10,678 bases of DNA from an uncultured Clostridium sp. (GTDB lineage: Bacteria > Bacillota > Clostridia > TANB77 > CAG-508). Shown here piece after piece: positions 7,158-10,678 of the stretch; position 1 is the stretch's first letter, and each line of letters opens with the position of its first letter. Location of the stretch: assembly GCA_900553865.1 (NCBI GenBank), contig USFC01000055.1, forward strand, positions 1-10,678, in the 5' to 3' direction. Position numbers and translations under genes: made by a program. The notes under the pieces were generated by a model. That model was not told the origin of the DNA, did no database searches, and saw nothing but the letters and a program-made list of their open reading frames with translations.

Positions 7158-7748
7158 ATGAATAAAGAAGAATTAGAAAAAATAAAAGAAAAAGCTTTAG
7201 ATGAACATATTCCAATAATAATGGATGACACTTTAGAGGTAATTGACAAAGTGTTAAAAGAAATTAAACCAAAGAAAATTTTAGAAATAGGAACAGCGGT
7301 AGGATATTCTGCAATGTGCTTTTCTGAATATTTACAAGAGGGCGGAAGAATAGATACAATAGAAAGAGATGAAGAAAGAATAGCACAGGCAAAAGAAAAT
7401 ATTGTAAAAGTAGGAGTACAAGAAAAAATAAATATAATTGAAGGCGATGCTGTCGAAATATTACCAAATTTAAATGAAAAATATGACATGATATTTATAG
7501 ATGCCGCCAAAGGTAAATATCCTTTTTTCTTACAAGAGTCTTTGCGAATGCTAAATGAAAATGGAATAATATTTGCTGACAATATTTTATATAAAGGTTA
7601 TGTAATGAGTGATTACAATAAGCACAAACAACGTACAGCAGTAAGAAATTTAAGAGAATACATAGCAGAAGTTACAAACAATCCAGAACTTGAAACTGAA
7701 ATTTTAGAAGTAGGAGATGGACTTGCTATAACAAAAAAACATATTTAG
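7158..7748 (+). CDS. trmR: tRNA 5-hydroxyuridine methyltransferase, O-methyltransferase family
   Basis: SAM-dependent O-methyltransferase of the TrmR/YrrM type, which converts 5-hydroxyuridine at wobble position 34 of certain tRNAs to 5-methoxyuridine. The 196 residues cover one Rossmann domain. ILEIGTAVGYSA (41-52) binds SAM; Glu69 follows strand 2; GDA (96-98) and FIDAAKGKY (113-121) form the later motifs. Asp115, Asp141 and Asn142 are the expected metal ligands (FADNILYKG, 139-147). An AAGAGGG site lies five bases before the ATG. The partner tRNA hydroxylase gene (trhP) lies about 840 bases downstream, which strongly favours TrmR over catechol- or caffeoyl-CoA-type relatives of the same fold. 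No clear promoter is seen between the typA terminator and this gene. Confidence 0.82.
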   Translation: MNKEELEKIKEKALDEHIPIIMDDTLEVIDKVLKEIKPKKILEIGTAVGYSAMCFSEYLQEGGRIDTIERDEERIAQAKENIVKVGVQEKINIIEGDAVEILPNLNEKYDMIFIDAAKGKYPFFLQESLRMLNENGIIFADNILYKGYVMSDYNKHKQRTAVRNLREYIAEVTNNPELETEILEVGDGLAITKKHI

Positions 7749-7829
7749 CTAAGGCATAAAAGAATAGGATAATATATAATTTAGTACATAAAAACTAAAA
7801 AATATATTATCCTATTTTATAAGCTAAAT
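7743..7829. terminator. Two-way terminator between trmR and the CmpB-like gene
   Basis: The main stem pairs 7763-7785 with 7794-7816 over 23 positions with only two mismatches, leaving an 8-base loop. A T-run follows on the + side (7815-7818), and on the minus side the arm is followed by TCTTTTATG. An outer 8-bp stem pairs ATTTAGCT (7743-7750) with AGCTAAAT (7822-7829). Both genes' TAG stop codons, 7746-7748 on the + strand and 7824-7826 on the minus strand, fall inside this outer stem and pair with each other. The symmetry fits a shared terminator for convergent genes. Confidence 0.75.
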
Positions 7830-8381
7830 CATTATATTTAAGTATCTGATACATGAAATTATAGTGTCGAAAATAAAAGCAAAACAAGTAAAATTAATTC
7901 CAATAGTTAAAACTTTATAATTAATCCTTTTTACAAGTAAACTTACTTTTTTCTCTACGAAAGGATAAACATGGCCTATAAAAATAATAGCTATAAATCC
8001 CCAAGCAAGAGAGTAAAAAATGCTAATTCTACCATTTAAATTTAAAAAGTCTGCAGTATAATCCCACCAATGTTCTTTAAATAAAGCTTCTAACAAATAA
8101 CTTACAAAATATTCAAAAACAGAAAAGATAACAGCAGAATAAATAAAAAGCTTAATATCACTATCTTTATACTTACTTAGAAAGACAATTAAAATAATAG
8201 CACCCCAACCATAAATAGGGCATAAAGGCCCATACAAAAATCCTCTATTGGTAAAATGGCCTAAAACAATAAAACTAAACAATGTTTCCAATATCCAACC
8301 ACAAACAGAAAAAATGAAAAAGTATAGTATATATAAATAAAGTTTACTAATGTTCGTAGTATTTGAAATCTCCTTATCCAT
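7824..8381 (-). CDS. CmpB-like multispanning membrane protein (PF06541 type)
   Basis: Small integral membrane protein of the family named 'putative ABC-transporter type IV' (ABC_trans_CmpB), common in Clostridia and without an established function. From the chosen ATG it has 185 residues with about five hydrophobic segments (roughly 14-38, 56-70, 77-98, 119-140 and 160-180). Family marks are CGWILE (27-32), NRGFLYGPLCPIYGWG (45-60), EYFVSYLLE (90-98), WWDYT (105-109), NLNGRI (114-119) and SLAWG (124-128). The reading frame is open upstream to an ATG at 8459. However, AAAGGGGG lies five bases before the ATG at 8381, and the promoter boxes fall inside that extra stretch. The gene lies alone on the minus strand between trmR and trhP. 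No ATPase partner is nearby, so the transporter label is weak. Confidence 0.8.
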   Translation of the reverse strand: MDKEISNTTNISKLYLYILYFFIFSVCGWILETLFSFIVLGHFTNRGFLYGPLCPIYGWGAIILIVFLSKYKDSDIKLFIYSAVIFSVFEYFVSYLLEALFKEHWWDYTADFLNLNGRISIFYSLAWGFIAIIFIGHVYPFVEKKVSLLVKRINYKVLTIGINFTCFAFIFDTIISCIRYLNIMI

Positions 8382-8386
8382 AAAGT

Positions 8387-8394
8387 CCCCCTTT
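8387..8394 (-). promoter_or_regulatory. Ribosome binding site that decides the CmpB-like start
   Basis: On the minus strand AAAGGGGG ends five bases before the ATG at 8381. The longer in-frame option starting at 8459 would put this site and the -10 box inside the coding sequence. Confidence 0.8.
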
Positions 8395-8405
8395 AAATTA
8401 AATAT

Positions 8406-8434
8406 ATAATACCAAAAGAATGTTATAAAGTAAA
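8406..8434 (-). promoter_or_regulatory. Likely promoter of the CmpB-like gene
   Basis: Reading the minus strand, TTTACT (8434-8429) is followed after 17 bases by TATTAT (8411-8406), about 25 bases before the start codon. It faces away from the trhP promoter at 8485-8513, so the two form a divergent pair with no obvious shared operator. Confidence 0.5.
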
Positions 8435-8484
8435 TAAATTTGAAGAAAAATTTTATCACAAAAGGTCAGGTGATTTTGGGGTTC

Positions 8485-8513
8485 TTTACTTTTAAATGGA
8501 TACATGCTATAAT
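8485..8513 (+). promoter_or_regulatory. Likely sigma-A promoter of trhP
   Basis: TTTACT (8485-8490), 17 bases, then a perfect TATAAT (8508-8513). Transcription would start near 8520, giving a leader of about 68 bases. The leader carries only a weak imperfect hairpin near 8545-8560, not a recognisable riboswitch. Confidence 0.7.
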
Positions 8514-8569
8514 ACTTAAGGAAAAAATACGGAAAAACAAGGCTGTACTTTATAAGTTACCTATGTTTG

Positions 8570-8577
8570 AAAGGAAG
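8570..8577 (+). promoter_or_regulatory. Ribosome binding site that decides the trhP start
   Basis: AAAGGAAG lies 10 bases before the ATG at 8588. The longer alternative begins with TTG at 8567, overlapping this site, so the ATG is the likely start. Confidence 0.8.
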
Positions 8578-8587
8578 TAATAAAATT

Positions 8588-9817
8588 ATGAAAAAACCAG
8601 AATTATTAGCCCCAGCCGGGTCATTTGAAAAAGCAAAAATAGCCTTTATGTATGGAGCAGATGCAGTATATGCTGGAACCTCTAGTCTATCTTTAAGAAC
8701 TAGAGCAGAAATGAAAGATGATGACCTAGCAAATACAATAAAATATGCACATTCAATAGGCAAAAAAGTATATACAAATATAAATATATATGCTTGGGAT
8801 GATAGATATGAAGAAATAATAGAGCAAGCAAAAATGCTAAATGAATTAAAAGTGGACGGCATAATAGTTGCAGACGGAGGTGTAGTAGACATTTTAAAAC
8901 AATATGCACCAGATATTCCTTTACATATAAGTACACAGGCTAATACTATAAGCTATCATGCTGCAAACTTTTGGTACAAAAATGGAGCAAAACGTGTAAT
9001 ATTAGGACGTGAAATGAACAAAAAGCAAATAAAAGAACTTATAGAAAATAAGCCAAAAGACTTGGAAGTAGAAATATTTATTCATGGAGCAATTTGCTTT
9101 GGATATTCAGGAAGATGTTTCTTAAGTGATTTCTTGGCAGGAAGAAGTGCAAATTTAGGAGATTGTGCACAAAGCTGCAGATGGGCATATAATGTATATG
9201 TAGAAGAAACAAATAAACCAGGAAATTTAATGCCAGTAGAGCATGATGATAAAGGAACTTATATTTTTTCATCAAAAGATATGTGCTTAATAAAAGAAAT
9301 TCCTGAAATTATAGAAATGGGTGTAGATAGCTTAAAAATTGAAGGAAGACTAAAAACAGAATATTATTTAGCTTCAGTAGTTAATGCATATAGAAATGCA
9401 ATAGATGATTATATGAAAGACCCTGAAAATTATGACTATACAAAATATTTAAAAGAATTGGAAAAAACAAAGACAAGAGGATTGACTACTTTCTATTTTA
9501 ACGATAGAAACAACAAGGATATTCAAGAATACGACGGAAAACAATATAATTCAGACTATGAATTTGGTGGAAAAGTAGTAGAAAATGTGCAAGGTAAAAC
9601 TATAATTGAAATAAAAAATAAATTACAAGTTGGAGATGAAATGGAAATCATAGTACATGGTCAAATAGAAACTGTAAAATTTGTAATAGATAAATTGTGG
9701 GATGTAGATACAAATGAAGAAATATCACATGTAAACCCAGGAAAGGCAGAACAAAAAGTAATTATGAACCTTCCAATTGAAGTTCAAAAAGATTGGATTT
9801 TAAGAAGAAAAAAATAA
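8588..9817 (+). CDS. trhP: U32-family tRNA hydroxylation protein (TrhP/YrrO type)
   Basis: Annotated in most genomes as 'peptidase U32', this group includes TrhP. TrhP carries out prephenate-dependent hydroxylation of uridine 34 in tRNA, giving the 5-hydroxyuridine that TrmR then methylates. The protein has 409 residues, close to Bacillus YrrO and longer than YrrN. The N-terminal ELLAPAGSFEKAKIAF opens the TIM-barrel-like domain. The U32 signature runs from Glu162 to Ser180, with EIFIHGAICFGYSGRC. Cys170, Cys177, Cys193 and Cys197 are the conserved set thought to hold an iron-sulfur cluster in U32 proteins. SLKIEGRLKTEYY follows, and a small C-terminal beta domain ends the protein. It has its own promoter and a terminator directly after. 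True protease function is unlikely. A second U32 paralogue, as in Bacillus, is not in this window. Confidence 0.87.
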   Translation: MKKPELLAPAGSFEKAKIAFMYGADAVYAGTSSLSLRTRAEMKDDDLANTIKYAHSIGKKVYTNINIYAWDDRYEEIIEQAKMLNELKVDGIIVADGGVVDILKQYAPDIPLHISTQANTISYHAANFWYKNGAKRVILGREMNKKQIKELIENKPKDLEVEIFIHGAICFGYSGRCFLSDFLAGRSANLGDCAQSCRWAYNVYVEETNKPGNLMPVEHDDKGTYIFSSKDMCLIKEIPEIIEMGVDSLKIEGRLKTEYYLASVVNAYRNAIDDYMKDPENYDYTKYLKELEKTKTRGLTTFYFNDRNNKDIQEYDGKQYNSDYEFGGKVVENVQGKTIIEIKNKLQVGDEMEIIVHGQIETVKFVIDKLWDVDTNEEISHVNPGKAEQKVIMNLPIEVQKDWILRRKK

Positions 9818-9821
9818 AATG

Positions 9822-9864
9822 AAAAAAGAGGCAGAATTAATATTTTTCTTGCCTCATATTTTTT
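9822..9864. terminator. Two-way terminator between trhP and popT
   Basis: GAGGCA (9828-9833) pairs with TGCCTC (9850-9855). The stem can extend through GAA/TTC with a one-base bulge. On the + strand ATATTTTTT follows (9856-9864); on the minus strand a run of six T residues follows (9827-9822). The element thus serves both the trhP end and the convergent popT end. The remaining 9865-9913 holds nothing recognisable. Confidence 0.8.
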
Positions 9865-9913
9865 GGGGAAAACGTCAAATTTTATGTAATAAAACCAGAA
9901 AGGTATAGTGAAA

Positions 9914-10678
9914 TTAGCATTTTTTAAAATTTTCTAATTTAAAAGCAACCATAAATCCAATAAAAAATAAAATAATAGCCACAAAAGAAATTTGACTAGG
10001 AAAAAGTACGAAAATACTTCCTAAAACAAAGCCAATAATAGCATAAGAAGTTTGGGCAAAAAAATTATTAAATAAAAATTTAATAAGCAATAAAAATATA
10101 AAGCAACCAACTAAGCAGCCAAGTCCAATAGGAATTAAAACAGCTAAATTTAAAGTTGCAAGAGCTTGTAAATACATATTATAAACTCCAAAACACATTA
10201 AAATAACAGTGCTACTAACTCCGGGAATAACAATCCCACAAGACATGGCAAAGCCAGAAAAACACAAATGCAAGAAAGAATTATTAGTAAAAGTAAAATT
10301 GGTAATATTTCTTTCAAGAAAAAATAATAGCAAACCAAATAAAAAAGAAAATATGGTAAAAATCAAATAGTGAAGTTCAAAGTGAACTTTGCTATTTGTT
10401 TGCTTTATTAGTGAAGGAATGGAACCTAAAATAAGTCCTAAAAATAATAATTTACATTCAACTTCAAAATGTGTAAAAGCATAATTTAAAATATTCCCAA
10501 ATAAAAGAAAACCAATTATAGTGCCTAAAATTATAGGAAATAAAAATACAAAATTTTTTTTGAAATTCTTAAAAAGTCCCAAAGCACTATCTACTAGTTT
10601 TTGATATATACCCATAATAACACATAAAACACCACTACTAACGCCGGGAAGAACAGCACCAACACCTATTAAAACACC
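9914..10678 (-). CDS. popT: DUF368/PopT-type undecaprenyl-phosphate transporter, 5' end cut off
   Basis: Multispanning membrane protein of the DUF368 family, whose members (PopT) return undecaprenyl phosphate across the membrane for reuse in cell-wall and surface-polymer synthesis. The frame has an ATG at 10615 but stays open to the window edge. The 21 codons before that ATG read GVLIGVGAVLPGVSSGVLCVI, the conserved N-terminal PGVSG block, so the real start lies just outside. Of the 254 residues visible, only about 10-20 N-terminal ones are probably missing, given a usual length of 270-300. A second copy of the block, IPGVSSTVILMCFGVY, occurs in the C-terminal half, showing the family's internal duplication. 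LGLILGSIPSL and IIGFVLGSI are also paired, at matching distances. About eight hydrophobic segments are visible. It converges on trhP. The family is clear; carrier specificity is inferred. Confidence 0.85.
   Translation of the reverse strand, partial: GVLIGVGAVLPGVSSGVLCVIMGIYQKLVDSALGLFKNFKKNFVFLFPIILGTIIGFLLFGNILNYAFTHFEVECKLLFLGLILGSIPSLIKQTNSKVHFELHYLIFTIFSFLFGLLLFFLERNITNFTFTNNSFLHLCFSGFAMSCGIVIPGVSSTVILMCFGVYNMYLQALATLNLAVLIPIGLGCLVGCFIFLLLIKFLFNNFFAQTSYAIIGFVLGSIFVLFPSQISFVAIILFFIGFMVAFKLENFKKC

Noticed and set aside
7133..7582. Minus-strand frame of 149 residues across trmR
   Set aside because: It is a Ser/Ile/Phe-rich antisense shadow of trmR with no motif and no start signal.
7824..8381. 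Defence or toxin-antitoxin role for the lone minus-strand membrane gene
   Set aside because: The motifs fit the CmpB-like family, no partner gene is adjacent, and base use matches the neighbours.
8382..8459. N-terminal extension of the CmpB-like protein to 8459
   Set aside because: The strong AAAGGGGG and the -10 box lie inside it, and the family's conserved region begins after the ATG at 8381.
8545..8560. Imperfect GTACTT/AGTTAC hairpin in the trhP leader as a riboswitch
   Set aside because: The stem is only about six pairs with a bulge and shows no known riboswitch core.

Overview
The window is a very AT-rich piece of chromosome, best read as a low-GC Bacillota genome of the Clostridia type. 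Supporting signs are the near-exclusive use of AGA, ATA, AAA and GAA codons, strong AAGGAG-like ribosome binding sites, near-consensus sigma-A promoters, an Asp23/Gls24-like domain, the cmk-plsC-S1 gene order and a trmR/trhP pair of the Bacillus yrrM/yrrO type. TGA is used as a stop (cmk), so the standard bacterial code applies. Species cannot be named from this sequence alone.

Layout, left to right. (1) A probable operon on the + strand (promoter near 120-148): a multispanning GT39-like glycosyltransferase, a P-loop protein fused to a C-terminal Asp23/Gls24-like domain, cmk (CMP kinase), and plsC (lysophosphatidate acyltransferase), which overlaps cmk by an ATGA. A near-perfect 80-bp palindrome of REP/MITE type (3925-4004) closes this block. 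(2) A consensus promoter then drives an S1-domain protein with four S1 repeats. It is followed by typA/bipA, whose leader holds 7-base tandem repeats that fold into a hairpin. A strong intrinsic terminator follows typA. (3) trmR (tRNA 5-hydroxyuridine methyltransferase) and a U32 'peptidase' of the TrhP type (tRNA hydroxylation) are the two halves of 5-methoxyuridine-34 synthesis. They are separated by a minus-strand CmpB-like membrane protein with its own promoter, divergent from that of trhP. (4) At the right edge a minus-strand DUF368/PopT-type undecaprenyl-phosphate transporter runs off the window. The two convergent gene pairs (trmR/CmpB-like and trhP/popT) each share a two-way terminator.

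Taken together the region is mainly core housekeeping: nucleotide and phospholipid precursors, translation, wobble-base modification and envelope carrier-lipid recycling. It is not a mobile or defence island. The least explained parts are the P-loop/Asp23 fusion in the cmk-plsC operon, the long palindrome lying between plsC and the S1 gene, and the structured typA leader. Three apparent gene starts (213, 8459 on the minus strand, 8567) should be moved inward because ribosome binding sites point to internal ATGs. The apparent start at 10615 is not a start at all, since the reading frame continues past the window edge with conserved family sequence. No RNA genes, CRISPR arrays or complete transposons were seen, and no stretch over 300 bases lacks a gene.
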